NCBI GenBank assembly: GCA_036365145.1
Contig: JAEOAD010002231.1
Span: forward strand, 1,984,001-2,048,000
Source: Orientallactaga sibirica
Lineage: Eukaryota; Chordata; Mammalia; Rodentia; Dipodidae
DNA: 64,000 nucleotides
Direction: 5' to 3'
This document shows, in pieces, positions 23,433 to 34,625 of this stretch. Position 1 is the first letter of the stretch, and each line of letters begins with the position of its first letter. The position numbers and the translations under genes are program-made. Below the pieces are notes generated by a model. It was not told the DNA's origin. It saw nothing but the letters and a program-made list of their open reading frames with translations, and did no database searches.

Positions 23433-23563
23433 TCTTATTCTTTGTTAGATTTGTATCATTGAAATGTTTGTTTCTATTTCAAAATTAAGCTCTACTCAGC
23501 TTTTACTACTTGTGCTCCTACGTATATGAACTGAGACTCTTGACATGTTGTCTAATTTACTAG

Positions 23564-23675
23564 GTAGATATGCAGTGGGTGCAGGTTTTGGCAGAAGGTT
23601 GGGCGACCCCACTGAATGGCTTCATGAGAGAGAGGGAGTACTTGCAGTGCCTTCATTTCGATTGTCTTCTGGATG
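23564..23675 (+). CDS. PAPSS1: PAPSS1 coding exon (probably exon 7): ATP sulfurylase N-terminal subdomain
   Basis: Encodes 37 residues plus one base, about residues 262-298, starting [20 protein letters not shown] and ending CLLDG. The block [18 protein letters not shown] is a hallmark of the metazoan ATP sulfurylase domain (pyrimidine-rich tract ...tctaatttactag before it). The start at 23564 is chosen because tag immediately precedes it and the preceding exon ends in phase 0. The donor G|gtaaga is good and leaves phase 1. The exon is 112 bp, so skipping it alone would shift the frame; skipping it with the next exon (318 bp together) would not. Isoform 1 is supported by [15 protein letters not shown], where PAPSS2 has REKEYLQVMHFDTLL. 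Confidence 0.96.
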
Positions 23676-24060
23676 GTAAGAGACATTATGTTCAAATCGC
23701 ATTGTGTATGGAGGTGACAGACAGCTTCAGGTCACTCCTTGCAACAGAGAGACAAAGTTGTGTCGGCACTCATTACCTGAAGTGAGCCACGAGATACTTT
23801 TTCATTTTTCTTTCCCTTGGTGGTTCCTCATTGCAGAGACAGAGGGAAACCTGGCGATGAGGGCTGAACATGAATCATAAAAGCAAATGGGTTCTTTCCC
23901 TCTGCCACACTGACCTGCCCACTGAGGACAGCTTCTCCACATGATGCACAGTCACTCCGAATGAAGCCGCACCGAAGCCACGGTGGCACTTTCTAAAGAG
24001 GAATCTTGGAGTCTAAGTTAAGGAATCCTGGAATGGAGAGCTGCCTTTTTTATTATTGTT

Positions 24061-24200
24061 TTTTCTTTTTCTTGTTTTTGTTTTTTCGAGATAGGTTCTC
24101 ATTCTGTAACCCAGGATGGACTGGAACTTACCATGTAGCCTAGACAGGCCTCAAAGTTGTGGCAGGTTCACAAACTGTGAGCTATCCACCCATGCCTAGA
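24061..24200 (-). mobile_element. diverged B1-like relic
   Basis: gagataggttctcattctg ... cccaggatggactggaactt; the right half is decayed. Confidence 0.55.
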
Positions 24201-24265
24201 CTCTGGTGCTGGGGTTCTAAGCCAGGGCCTTGCAAATGCTAGGCAAGGCTGTACCTACCTACCTT

Positions 24266-24414
24266 TCTTTTTTGGTTTTTCAAGGTAGGGTTTTACTCTT
24301 ACCCAGGCTGTCCTGGAATTCACTGTGCAGTCTCAGGCTGGCCTTGAACTCACCGTGATTCTCCTACCTTGGCCTGCTGAGTACTGGGATTAAAGGTGTG
24401 TGCCACCATGCCTG
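24266..24414 (-). mobile_element. B1 SINE
   Basis: Complete copy. Confidence 0.88.
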
Positions 24415-24945
24415 GTGAGGCTGTATGTTTGAACAGCACCTAAGTTCTATCTTGCCTTAAAAAAGCCTTCCACAGTACCCAATAGTATTACACAGTTTCC
24501 GTAAGCTTTTCCTATATTTTCATTGTACTTCCCCTGAGGATTCATTGATGCTTCTTAGATATTTCTTGGGATCATTTTTTTTCTTCTTTGGAAGGTGTCC
24601 TTTTTAATTCCCTTTGTAAAAGAACATAGAAGATAACATGAATGTAGCAGGATATAAATAAATATGTATTTAAAATTTTTTTTGGTAGTGCTGTGGAATC
24701 AAACCTAGGGCCCTCTAACACTGAACTCTTATTTCCCTTTTTCTTTTGAGACAAGATCTCACTAAATTGCCCTTGGGATATTTTTGTTCTTTCTGTTACA
24801 AGGATACCCATGTATACTCAAGGATAATCAACTTGCCACTTGAAATGTAGTTATTTATGTCATTCTAAGGATTTAAATTTTTCTTGGAAAGGTCTTGACT
24901 CAGTTCTTTGGCTTAGTCATATAACAGGGTATAAAGCCTATTTTT

Positions 24946-25085
24946 TTTTCCCGAGGTAGAGTCTCATTCTACCCAGGTTGATCTGGAATTCACTCTGTAG
25001 TCTCAGGGTGGCCTTGAACTCATATGATCCTCCTACCTCTGCCGCCCAAGTGCTGGAATTAAAGGCGTGCATCACCATGCCCAGC
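24946..25085 (-). mobile_element. B1 SINE
   Basis: Flanks aaagcctattttt / aaagcttattttt. Confidence 0.88.
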
Positions 25086-25154
25086 CTAAAGCTTATTTTT
25101 CTAATTTTGATACTGCTAGTCATAACCATCTGATGTTTTCTTGGTTAAGTGTTT

Positions 25155-25323
25155 CTTTTCTTTCTTTCTTTCTTTTTTTTTTTTTTTTCGAGGTAGGGTT
25201 TCACTGTAGTCCAGGCTGACCTGGAACTCACTATGTAGTCTCAGGGTGACCTTGAACTCACAGTGATCCTCTTACCGCTGCCTCCCAAGTGCTGGGATTA
25301 AAGGCGTGTGCCATCACACCTGG
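25155..25323 (-). mobile_element. B1 SINE
   Basis: (TTTC)n and T-run at the tail side; well preserved. Confidence 0.9.
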
Positions 25324-25327
25324 CTTT

Positions 25328-25580
25328 TATTTTTTTTTTTTTTTTTTTTTTTTTAGAGAGAGACAGACAGAGGGAGAGGGATAGAGATAGAGAATGGGTG
25401 CGCCAGCAGTCTCTCAGCTGCTGTGAACGAAATCCAGATGTGTGCGCCCCCTTGTGGGCAAGTGTGGCATTGTGCCCTTGCATCACTTTGCATCTGGCTA
25501 AACGTGGGACCTGGAGATTGGAACCGGGTTCTTAGGCTTAGGAGGCAGGCGCCTTAACCGCTAAGCCATCTCTACAGCCC
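25328..25580 (-). mobile_element. long variant of the tRNA-SINE
   Basis: Contains gcccccttgtgggcaagtgt...cactttgcatctggct. Directly abuts the preceding B1. Confidence 0.88.
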
Positions 25581-25657
25581 TACTTTTTAATTCTATATAT
25601 AAATTTTCTCCCTAAGGACATTTGATGAATTGTGATGAAAAGAATTGTTAGATTCAC

Positions 25658-25796
25658 TTTTTTTTTTTTCCAAGGTAGGGTCTCACTCTAGCCCAGTCTG
25701 ATCTGGCACTCCCAGGCTGGCCTCGAACTCAAGGCTATTCTCCCACCTCTGTCTTCCGAGTTCTGGGATTAAAGGTGTGCCCCACCATGTCCAGGC
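25658..25796 (-). mobile_element. B1 SINE
   Basis: Missing a block after the first third; lies 250 bp upstream of exon 8. Confidence 0.85.
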
Positions 25797-25939
25797 AGTT
25801 CTTTTACTTTTTGCTGATTTTCTTTTCTTCTTTGTTTCTTACTTCTGAAGAAGTCTCTTCTCCCCCCCTGATGTTTTTGTGATACTCTGGTCCTTTCTTT
25901 GTTTGTTTGAAGCATTCCAGTGAAGAGGACTAAGAATGT

Positions 25940-26039
25940 AAGGAAGATGTGCTGGATAACCAGACTGTGTGCTTGATGTTCTTTTGTGGAAGGAAGTTGC
26001 ACTGGATAACCAAGCTGTGTGCTGGATGTTTTTTGTGCC
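25940..26039 (+). repeat. 50-bp tandem duplication at the exon 8 acceptor
   Basis: Units 25940-25989 and 25990-26039 share aaggaag, ctggataacc (25952, 26002), ctgtgtgct and gatgtt-T-rich blocks at exact 50-bp spacing. The second unit runs into ccctgcag, the acceptor. Confidence 0.93.
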
Positions 26040-26045
26040 CTGCAG

Positions 26046-26251
26046 GAGGTGTCATTAACTTGTCAGTGCCTATAGTTCTGACAGCTACGCATGAGGACAA
26101 AGAGAGGCTGGACGGCTGTACAGCATTTGCTCTGGTGTATGAGGGACGCCGTGTGGCTATTCTCCGCAACCCCGAGTTCTTTGAGCACAGGAAAGAGGAG
26201 CGCTGTGCCAGACAGTGGGGGACGACGTGCAAGAACCACCCTTACATTAAG
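26046..26251 (+). CDS. PAPSS1: PAPSS1 coding exon (probably exon 8): ATP sulfurylase core
   Basis: Encodes the rest of a split Gly codon and 68 residues, about 299-367, including [20 protein letters not shown] and [20 protein letters not shown] and ending CKNHPYIK. These are strongly conserved sulfurylase stretches. The acceptor is ccctgcag, phase 1; the exon ends in phase 0. The donor is unusual: AAG|gtcctg keeps only the invariant gt and the exon-side bases of the consensus. The next exon begins exactly at the following residue, so the junction itself is secure. Read-through would add 11 codons and stop at 26282-26284. Immediately upstream lies a 50-bp tandem duplication that doubles the branch-point and pyrimidine-tract region. 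No disruption of the reading frame is seen. Confidence 0.95.
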
Positions 26252-27293
26252 GTCCTGGGCACACCTTGCTTCGTTCTGTCTTGATTTACTCATAGTATTA
26301 GTGCTGAAATGTGGCCATTATGTGAAAATTAATTAATCCATTAGATATGAACATTTTTTTTGCAGAATTATAAGTAGATCTTAGTGTCATGAACAGATGG
26401 TCTTGTCATTTTGGCCCATGCAAATATTTATTCAACAACTCTGTAGTTTGAATGCATTTGGTACTAGAGAGGCTAAAGAACTTTCACAAAGTTGTAATTT
26501 TTCAAAATACTTTTGAGACATTTATCAAATTTATATGTGAAAGGCAACCAAAGGCAAGGTGAATAATTATCTTTTTCAGTCACGCAGGCATTGTTCTTAC
26601 TGCTGTTGGATGTTAACATAATGATTTGTAACCTTGTATCACCCCACCCTCTGTGTTCTCTGAAATTCTAAACCTTTTGAGCCATTATTGATTGCTGACA
26701 AATTCAAATTCATGCAAGTCTGCAACTTCACTGACTGTATAGCCAAACTACCTCAGATTTCATTCAGCTTCTCTCACCTTTCCCGAATGGGGATGAAAAG
26801 AAGAGCCTTGTGAAGGCTAAAACCATGCTCTTCCACTTGCTCATGCTAAAACCATACTCTTCCACGTGTGCATGCTAAAACCATGCTCTTCCACTTGCAA
26901 AGGCTAAAACCACGCTCTTCCACTTGTGCATTGGATGGTGCCCCCACTGAACCTCATTTCCTTTAAATGTCAGCAACTGACAGAAGTTTCTTCAATGCTA
27001 GAATTCCACACAGAACATGTTAAGTAAATAATACATGAACCTTTTTGGGATAACTAATTATATTTCACTCCTTTCCCACCAGAAACACAGTGTTAGAGGA
27101 CAAAAACGATTAAGCCACCCTTAATCTCGCTCATTGCAGCCTCAGCTCACTTCCCCTTTGTAAGAACATGACTAGTGTCCTCTCCTACCACTAAACCCAA
27201 GACTCTGAGCATTGCCCAGTGTGAAAGGAATGTTCTCATTTATTCTGATTTGGTTTCTGTTAAAGCAAGTCACTCTTCGTTGCTTCACATTAG
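26252..27293 (+). other. PAPSS1: PAPSS1 intron between exons 8 and 9
   Basis: A 1,042-bp phase-0 intron, the shortest in the window and the only one with no SINE or LINE. Its donor gtcctg is poor. A 29-bp minisatellite of four units lies at 26811-26931; the rest looks unique. Confidence 0.9.
26811..26931 (+). repeat. 29-bp minisatellite, four units
   Basis: The motif gctaaaaccatgctcttcca recurs at 26816, 26845, 26874 and 26903, a strict 29-bp period with few substitutions. Confidence 0.94.
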
Positions 27294-27429
27294 ATGGTTA
27301 TGGAACAAGGAGATTGGCTGATTGGAGGAGATCTTCAAGTCCTGGACCGAATTTTCTGGAATGATGGTCTTGATGACTATCGCCTTACTCCTACTGAACT
27401 CAAGCAGAAGTTTAAAGATATGAATGCTG
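27294..27429 (+). CDS. PAPSS1: PAPSS1 coding exon (probably exon 9): ATP sulfurylase core
   Basis: Encodes 45 residues plus one base, about 368-412, beginning [20 protein letters not shown] and ending [21 protein letters not shown] and [17 protein letters not shown] are family signatures. The segment [10 protein letters not shown] differs from the WNDGLDQYRL I recall for human PAPSS1. The acceptor is cttcacattag and the donor G|gtaaga; phases are 0 in, 1 out. It is separated from the previous exon by only 1.04 kb but from the next by 13.4 kb. Skipping it alone (136 bp) would shift the frame; together with the next exon (405 bp) it forms a frame-neutral pair. Confidence 0.96.
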
Positions 27430-27987
27430 GTAAGATGTGGACCTCATTGTTTCATGTGACAGTCTTGGACACAGAGTTCCAGAGGTGTTCTTTTTTAAGT
27501 GCTAATTAAAATGTGAAACAGGACAATAAGTAAGTAAAGGTGTAGGAGACAATGGAATGTATAAGGACAAGTTGCCAATCAAACCCAGAATGTGTAGTCT
27601 CATTTTGCATACGCTATGGAAGATGGATGCTAATTACAAATTGTGTATCATAAAACTCACATGTAAGGGCTGACTAGAACCATGGAGCAGAATTCATTTG
27701 GGCTTTCAACTCATGCCAGTGTGCTTGGTGTAAAGTGTCAGATGCAAGTGGAATGAGAGTATCATAGCATGGAACAGCGTAACCTCATCTTGTTCACTCC
27801 ACTTGCATAGCATTGGTTGTACATCTTCATGTCCATGTGCTGAGTGCAGAGGATCCATAGTAAACATGAGAGAAAGAGGCCTTTACAGAGAGACGGGGAT
27901 GGGGCGGGGGAGATATTAAGTACTAACAGAAAAATGTTCAAGAATAGGTCTGAAAAAAAAGAAAAAGAAAAAAAGGGCTGGAGTTTG

Positions 27988-28138
27988 ATCTGGGCGTGGT
28001 GGCACATGCCTTTAATCCACACACTGGGAAGACAGAGTTAGGAGGATTGCCATGAATTCCGGGCCACCCTGGGACTACATGGGGAATTCCAGGTCAGCCT
28101 AGAGTGGCACCCTAACTCAAAAACCAAAAAAAAAAAAA
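27988..28138 (+). mobile_element. B1 SINE
   Basis: Forward, moderately diverged, with A tail. The site aagaataggtctg occurs before (27939) and after (28137) it. Confidence 0.87.
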
Positions 28139-28152
28139 GAATAGGTCTGTAA

Positions 28153-28333
28153 GGGGGCTTGAGAGATGGCTTAGCAGTTAAAGCACTTTTCCTGGGAAAC
28201 CTAAGGACCCAGGTTCGAGTCCCCAATACCCATGTGAGCCAGATGCACAAGGTAGTGCATGTGTCTGGAGTTCCTTTTCAGTGGCTAGAGGCCTAGTGCA
28301 CCCATCTCTCTCAGATACATATATATATTTAAA
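28153..28333 (+). mobile_element. B2-like tRNA-SINE
   Basis: Forward copy with B-box ggttcgagtcc. Flanked by gaataggtctgtaa and gagtaggtctgtaa. Confidence 0.87.
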
Positions 28334-28946
28334 AGAGTAGGTCTGTAAAACTTTCAAATTGCCAGATGCCACTCTCCGCAATCCTGTCCTGTGCTTGGCA
28401 CTAGCTCCAGGTAAGTGTTTACCTGGACGGGCCTCTAGGTGTGGATGGATGATGTGCTTACTTGGTGCTCCATGCTCCCCTCCCACATGGGCAAATTAGA
28501 GCAAGCACATTGCACATTTAGCCACTGAGTCCTCTCCCCGGCCCATCTCACACAAGTTCCTAATGCCGTGTCGTAGAGCAGCATTCACATTGAAGATTGA
28601 GGGGTCTTAAGCATCCTGCCATCGTGCTGCTCCCCTACTTCCTCCCAGCACAGAGATGCGGAGCCCTGTGCCTGGCTGTGCAAGTGACCCAGGTTACCAC
28701 TTTGGGAGAGCTGGCCACTGAATTTCACTTTGGACCCAGAAGCTCCCATCCCAGGTAATGACAGAGCACTAGGGACAGTATCCTCTTGGCAGTCCTGCTG
28801 GCTTCTTGTCATTCAGAATCCAGAGTCCAAATGTAGAGTCCTGCCTCCCCTTTCAGAAGTTTGCACTTGTCTGAAATTACCGTTTTTTTTTGGGCAGCTG
28901 TGGAGAACACTTACAAGGCCTACAGCATAAGGCTTTATTTTATTCT

Positions 28947-29107
28947 GTTTTGTTTATTTATTTATTTATTTTTGAGATAGGGACTCACTCTAGCCCAGGC
29001 TGACCTGGAACTCATGGTGTAGTCTCAGGGTGGCTTCCAACTCATAGAGATCCTCCTACCTCTGCTTCCCCAAGTGCTGGGATTAAAGGCATGTGCCACG
29101 GTGCCCA
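28947..29107 (-). mobile_element. B1 SINE
   Basis: Flanks ggctttatttta on both sides (28930, 29109). Confidence 0.9.
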
Positions 29108-31214
29108 GTGGGCTTTATTTTAAAAAAGTGAAATGACATCAGATATATAAGACATCTGGAACATAGGCAAAGATTAATTTATTCTAATTTATGTATGTGA
29201 GCCAAAGCTAGTCTGTCTGTATTTAAGAGAAGGCAGAGGGGAATATCTGTTTATTCCTGAATCCTGTCAGTGGCTAGAATCTGAAATCATGACCATAAGG
29301 TTGGCTAGATCTCAAGACCTGCCACGGCCACACAGTTCAGAGCTCTACAGTTCCCAACCAGCCTGCCTTATTCATGCTTCCTGCTTGACTCCTTTAAATT
29401 GGAGGGTGGGATCCTTCCTTGCATTCTGAACTTCATTCCACTCTTCTTCTCTCTTCTCTGACATTGAAGCAAATATTTGTCTTAACATTCAGGGACTTCT
29501 GAGTACTGCACTTGATGGTTGCTTAGGTACAGCTTCATTTTTGCTTTCAAACATATTTGGGGTGCAGTTGATGAATGAAAAATGACTGATACAAGGTAGT
29601 AATGACACACAAGTCTCTTGTGAATGTGTGACTTAGGATCCACATGTTAGTCAGTTCTGGCAGTTGACCGGTAAGTGAGGGGGCTTCTAGGAGATAATTT
29701 TTCTTCTTGCCAAGAAACTGGATTTGGACAAATAAATTAATAAATAATAAATGAAGTAATGAAAAGAAAGAAAAGATAAACCCTCTTCCATTATTGGGAG
29801 TTCTTATAGGCATGTTGTGCCCATGAGAATCCTGGACATTCTCACCCATGTTGTGTTCTGCTTGGCTTTCGGATTTGAATCTGGGCTCATCCATCTCCAG
29901 AGCTCTTTTTCAGAGAGCATGCACATTTAAATTATTTAAGGCACTTATAGCTGGGTCTTCTTTTACTTAAAGTCAGCAACAACAGATAGTCCATTACACG
30001 TAGAATTCTGGTATGTTTTGTCTTTATGAATAGAAACACATTTAGTGGAAGGCTCGCCGGGACCACCTTTATTGTTGCCAAAATTTGAATTCATATCCGG
30101 AATTCATGTAAATTAATTAATTGTTGGCACTGTAGAGAGGTCTTATCATGGAATTATTATTCTTAATTAGGGCCTTTCCTATCACATCTGTTTTGTACTC
30201 TTCTTTGTGAGCCAAACATTTTAAGTCATTTGGGGGATTTCTTGCATAATGAATGATTGCAACTTTGTTTAAAGTAGCCGAGAGCCAGTTATTAGCCTGC
30301 CTTACTTTTCTATTTGAGATGAAGGCAAATAAGCAACAGACCAAGGACTCACTGCTTTCTTACATTCTCTGGGAAGCCAGCAACAGCCGTATACTGGTGT
30401 GCTCAAGGGACAGATGAGAGTATTGGCTTATTTTTGCTTTTTTTTTTTTCATTTTGTTTTCTTTTGGCTAATTTATTTTGTCAGGAGTTTCTGTTGGTGC
30501 CTCTTCCTGCTTCCCTTCCCCTCACCAGAGGTTTGTGGTCACCCCGTGGGGGCCATTGTCCCATGTACAGCGTGCAGTGTTTGGCTGATGGGGACTGATC
30601 TGGAGCTGGGAGATTGAGAGGTCTCTCATTCCCATGTGACTGATTGCAGGGTGATACTTCCAGATGGCAGTGAAGCCTGAACTGACCCATGTCCTAGGGA
30701 GGATGTGATTTCACTTGAGCCAAGTGAGAGCCTGTTACCATTAGCTCTGCACAGTGCTGGTGTCCTGCTGATTTTAAAAGGAAACATTTACATAATCTCT
30801 TTTTCAGACATGGTATGGAGCACTGAATGAACCCCTGAAGGCTTTTGTTAGGTTGTTTAGTTACTGCGCTCTGCTGGGATGGTCAGAGACATTACGAGAG
30901 TACGTCAGGCAGCGCAGAAGGTTGCTGAGCAGAAGCAGAGTGGTCTGTGAAGTCACTGAACATTCTTGATTGGAAAAGGCTGTGGTCTAGAGATGTTGTG
31001 GCTGGAGACCAGAGGAAAGCCAGCAGCAAGGAGAAGGCACCTCAGACAGGCTCTGAACATGTTTAAGCATGTGCGCATTTAAAGGATGGTCAGGAGAGCC
31101 GCAAGGGGTTTGGGGCATTGGTTGGTGCTACTAGCCCTGAAGTGGGAGAGCAGGAAGTTTCTTTCCCTTCTTTAGCATGTGTGCTGCTGAAGTGAGCACA
31201 TCTTTTCCTTTCCT

Positions 31215-31428
31215 TTTATTTCATTTACTCATTTATAAGCAGACTCAGGGAATATAAATATGAATAAATGAATGAATGGGTGTGGCAGGGCCTCTAGCCA
31301 CTGTAGATGGACTCCAGATGCATGCACCACTTTGTGCATCTGGATTTACATGAGTACTGGGGAATTGAACCCAGGCCATCAAGGCTTTCCAGCAAGCACT
31401 GCTGACTGCTGAGTCATCTCTCCAGCCC
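31215..31428 (-). mobile_element. B2-like tRNA-SINE
   Basis: Flanks ttcctttccttt / ttcatttcctttt. Confidence 0.83.
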
Positions 31429-31489
31429 TTCATTTCCTTTTTTCTTTTCTTCTTTCCTGCCTCCCTTCTTTCCTTCCTTCCTTTCTTCT

Positions 31490-31602
31490 TTTTTGGGGAA
31501 AGGTAAGATCTTCCTCTATAGTCTGGGCTGGCCTTGAGTTTATGGTAGTCTTCCTGCTTCAATCTAAATCTGGCATTATAGGTGTGTGCCTGCATACCTG
31601 GC
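31490..31602 (-). mobile_element. B1 SINE, strongly diverged
   Basis: gtaagatcttcctctatagt ... ggcattataggtgtgtgcc. Confidence 0.65.
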
Positions 31603-34051
31603 AGAAAGCCATGTTCTGAAGCCAGATAGGAGCTGCTGCTGTGGGCATGGCCCTGAGGTGGTGCTGGTAGGCGGGCCTCTCCTGGCTGTTTCTCCTTGCA
31701 TCCTCATGCCTGCTGCTGCCTTCCATCACTGGCCTAGGAGACCAGCTCCCCTCCTAGGTATGTCCTAGAGGGACCCTGCCTGCCCTGGCTGGACCGCAGG
31801 CATGAACATGAAGGATGAGCAGCACGGACCAGCTGGTGAAGGCCTCATACCTTTCTTCTTTAATTTGAAGACATTTCTGTTCTTGGGGATGAAGAACAGC
31901 TTGTTGCTGTCATGTTTTTGGATATGAGAACACCAGCCGGTGAAACATTCTAATCCATATGTTCACATTTACTCAGGTGCCCGATTACTGTCTTATTCAC
32001 CACTCCCAATTTCCCCCTTTATACCAGTGTAAGTGAAAGAGAAATGGGTAGTTTACAGAAACCCCGAGAAGAGATCAGACTCCTCCTCACTTGTAGATCC
32101 TTAAAGACACACAGAGCACCTCCTCCCCTGGTGTCCCGAGGCACCTGGAGAACTGTTGCCCGTGCTGTTATTCCACCGTCTCGCCGATGAGTAGAAGACA
32201 GGAAATGCCCAGCCTTCGAGTCATGCTGTGGATACAGTGGACTGCATAGCTCTGGGTGCAGCTGGGGAAGAGCATGACTATTGTGTGTAGGAAAACTACT
32301 GAGGAGTAAGAGGAATGGGTTGGCAGATAGGCTTCGGGGTTATTGCTTGGGGTGCTTCCTGGGGCTCTCACAGGCTGGGGAGTGAAAGGATAGCTGACAC
32401 CTGGGAGCATGTTCCTACTCATCACTGCATTCACTCACTCACTCACTCACTGAGCCGCAGGTATCCTTGGTTGCTTAGAGCCTGGTTCATGTGCCTCTGT
32501 AAGTAGGTCACGACAGTCCTTGCTGCCTGTGGATGGATGAGGCAGCGTGTGTCCTGAACATATCCAGACAGTTGCACTTTCCAGGTAGCGGATCACATTT
32601 TGGGAAGGCCCTTCTCACTTTCTTCTTCCCCTTCCACTTGCTGAAAGGAGGGCTCAGACTTCACCTGTCACGCTGTGGCCTGATGGGGAAGAGTACCCAG
32701 TATAGGGAGAGAGACTTCACATGGACATGCACATGTGGACAGAAGGGTGTTGGGGACTACGGAATTAGCACAACACATTGAGAAGTTTTTGTGAAAAGTG
32801 TAACTGATAAGTTGAAAGGTCAGATTTAGAGATAGGGCCAAGAGCCATCATCTATCTGTACAGGCAATTGACTGCTGCTGACTGCAGTGCAGTAGAGTTT
32901 CACAGGGACCAGCAGTGGGCCCTAACACTCAAAGAGGCCTGGGAGATGTGCAAAACAGTTGGTCAGACCAAAATAATCATGTGGAAATGAGACTTTGCAT
33001 ATATTTGATGATGGTTGTGTAAATTTGTGCACAAAGAAGAGATTTGGCAAACAAGAGAAAATAAAACCCTCTGAAGGCAGTTACCGAAATAGTTCATTTG
33101 TGAGTGATTGTCCACGTTCCCTTCAGCAGTTCATGCGTTTGGCTTTAAAGAAGACAGCAGAGAGGCAAGAACTATTTAAAAGGGCCATGCTGTGTTCAGC
33201 AGGCCTTAAGACCAGGAAGACAGTAGGTAGATATTCATGGAGAGAGAGCAGGAAAGGCTTTGGGCCTTTGCAGGTGCTTCATGCTCACCCTGTGACCAAG
33301 TAGGAAGGAACTGGTTGGCTGAGCTGTGCCAGCCCAGCAGCCCCATGTGGAGGGAGCAAGTCCAGAGGTGAAGGGATATTCCTTTCACACCCATCTCTTT
33401 TGCAAGCAAATCTAATTGTGCTCTGCTGGAATGGAAAGACCCACGTTCCTTCTAACATGTATGTGTTTTTTTGTTAGTAAATATTTGTTCTTCTTTGACT
33501 GAACTGCAAGTTTCTGGGCCAAGAAAGTTTCATTATTACCTTTGAGCGAGCTTGTCTGAAACTCAAGTTTCCTATGCTCAGTCCTCTGCCCATCTGCTTT
33601 GCAGGCTGGATAGGGAGGAAAAGCAGTCTGTAGAAACTCTACAGTGAGAAGACAAGAGCCTGAGACCATGCTTGGAAAGGAGAACTGGGGGTTTGGGGGA
33701 GGTGACAGCAGTGCACTTAACTTGGTGTGTGCTGAGCACTAGGAGAGGGGAGGGGACTTGAGGTAGGTTATGGTGGTGTATTCAGGCCAGGTAGGAGGAC
33801 CTAAGATAGGGACAGAGGCATTAGGAGTTGAATCTGAGTTGCTCTTACACTCCAAAACACAAGACACAAGAGAGATGTTCTGAGCTTATAGGCAAGTTTT
33901 GCTCAGAAAACAGATTTGCAAGTTACTAACCTAGAGCTTGCTCAGTGCCCTTAGGTTCCTGGGAGCAGAATGCAGAAAGATGCTGGGGGGAGGGTAGCAC
34001 TTGTCCTTGCTGTTACCAGGCTGTGACGTCATTCACATCACTCTCTACCTT

Positions 34052-34055
<4 letters not shown>

Positions 34056-34084
<29 letters not shown>

Positions 34085-34226
34085 GAGGTAGGGTCTCACT
34101 CTAGCTCAGGTTAACCTGGAATTCACTATGTTTCACTATGTAGTCTCAGGGTGGCCTTGAACTCATGGCAATCCTACCTCTGCTTTCCGAGTGCTGGGAT
34201 TAAAGGCGTGTGCCACCACGCCTGGC
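34056..34226 (-). mobile_element. B1 SINE with target duplication
   Basis: Flanks ctctaccttgttctt at 34041 and 34226. An internal 11-bp duplication (ttcactatgt) is present. Confidence 0.92.
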
Positions 34227-34229
34227 TCT

Positions 34230-34450
34230 ACCTTGTTCTTTGAGGCAGGGTTTCTTCTGAATTTAGAGCTCACTGCTTCACCTAGACCAGCTAGCTAATG
34301 AGCTCTGGCGATTCTGTCTCACTTCCCCAGCGCTGGGGTTACGGGCAAATACCACTGTACCTGGAACTTTCATGTAGGTGCTAGGGATTTGAACTGAGGT
34401 CCTAAGCCTTGAAAGACAAGCACTTTACCCACTGAGCCATCTCCCAAGCC
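34230..34450 (-). mobile_element. B4-type SINE
   Basis: B1-like half (gaggcagggtttc ... ctggggttacgggc) joined to a tRNA-like half (gggatttgaactgaggtcct ... gagccatctcccaagccc), the B4 architecture. Confidence 0.7.
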
Positions 34451-34482
34451 CTGAATTTTTGTTTTTTTAAAGATTGAATGTG

Positions 34483-34625
34483 TTAGCCTGGTATAGTGGT
34501 GCTTGCCTTTAACCTCAGCACTCGGGAGGCAGAGGTAGGAGGATTGCTGTGAGTTTCAGGCCATCCTGAGGCTACATATTGAATTCCAGGTCAGCCTGAA
34601 GTAGAGTGAGGTCCTACCTTGGGGG
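34483..34625 (+). mobile_element. B1 SINE
   Basis: Forward; tail replaced by a G run at 34621. Confidence 0.88.

Larger units (their letters stand above)
21419..23563 (+). other. PAPSS1: PAPSS1 intron between exons 6 and 7
   Basis: A 2,145-bp phase-0 intron, gtaagt...ttactag. It holds one B1 (21958-22092), an unclassified possibly retroviral repeat (22380-23060), and a CA/GA/CAGA microsatellite fused to a SINE fragment (23164-23432). 21430-21955 and 22095-22380 look unique. Confidence 0.9.
23676..26045 (+). other. PAPSS1: PAPSS1 intron between exons 7 and 8
   Basis: A 2,370-bp phase-1 intron packed with five minus-strand B1 copies, one diverged B1-like relic and one long tRNA-SINE. It ends in a 50-bp tandem duplication directly against the exon 8 acceptor. 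23680-24055 and 24420-24930 appear unique. Confidence 0.9.

Noticed and set aside
23062..23448. 128-codon open frame with His-Thr and Arg-Glu runs
   Set aside because: Translation of a (CA)n(GA)n microsatellite and SINE fragment.
26063..26293. Minus-strand open frames over exon 8
   Set aside because: Shadow of the coding exon, no recognisable domain.
26811..26931. Regularly spaced repeat that could suggest a CRISPR-like array
   Set aside because: The 29-bp units are contiguous with no spacers, and the genome is mammalian.
32995..33303. 102-codon + strand open frame in intron 9 (MHIFDDGCVNLC...)
   Set aside because: No known domain, no splice-site phase compatible with PAPSS1, no sign of retroposition; length is within chance.
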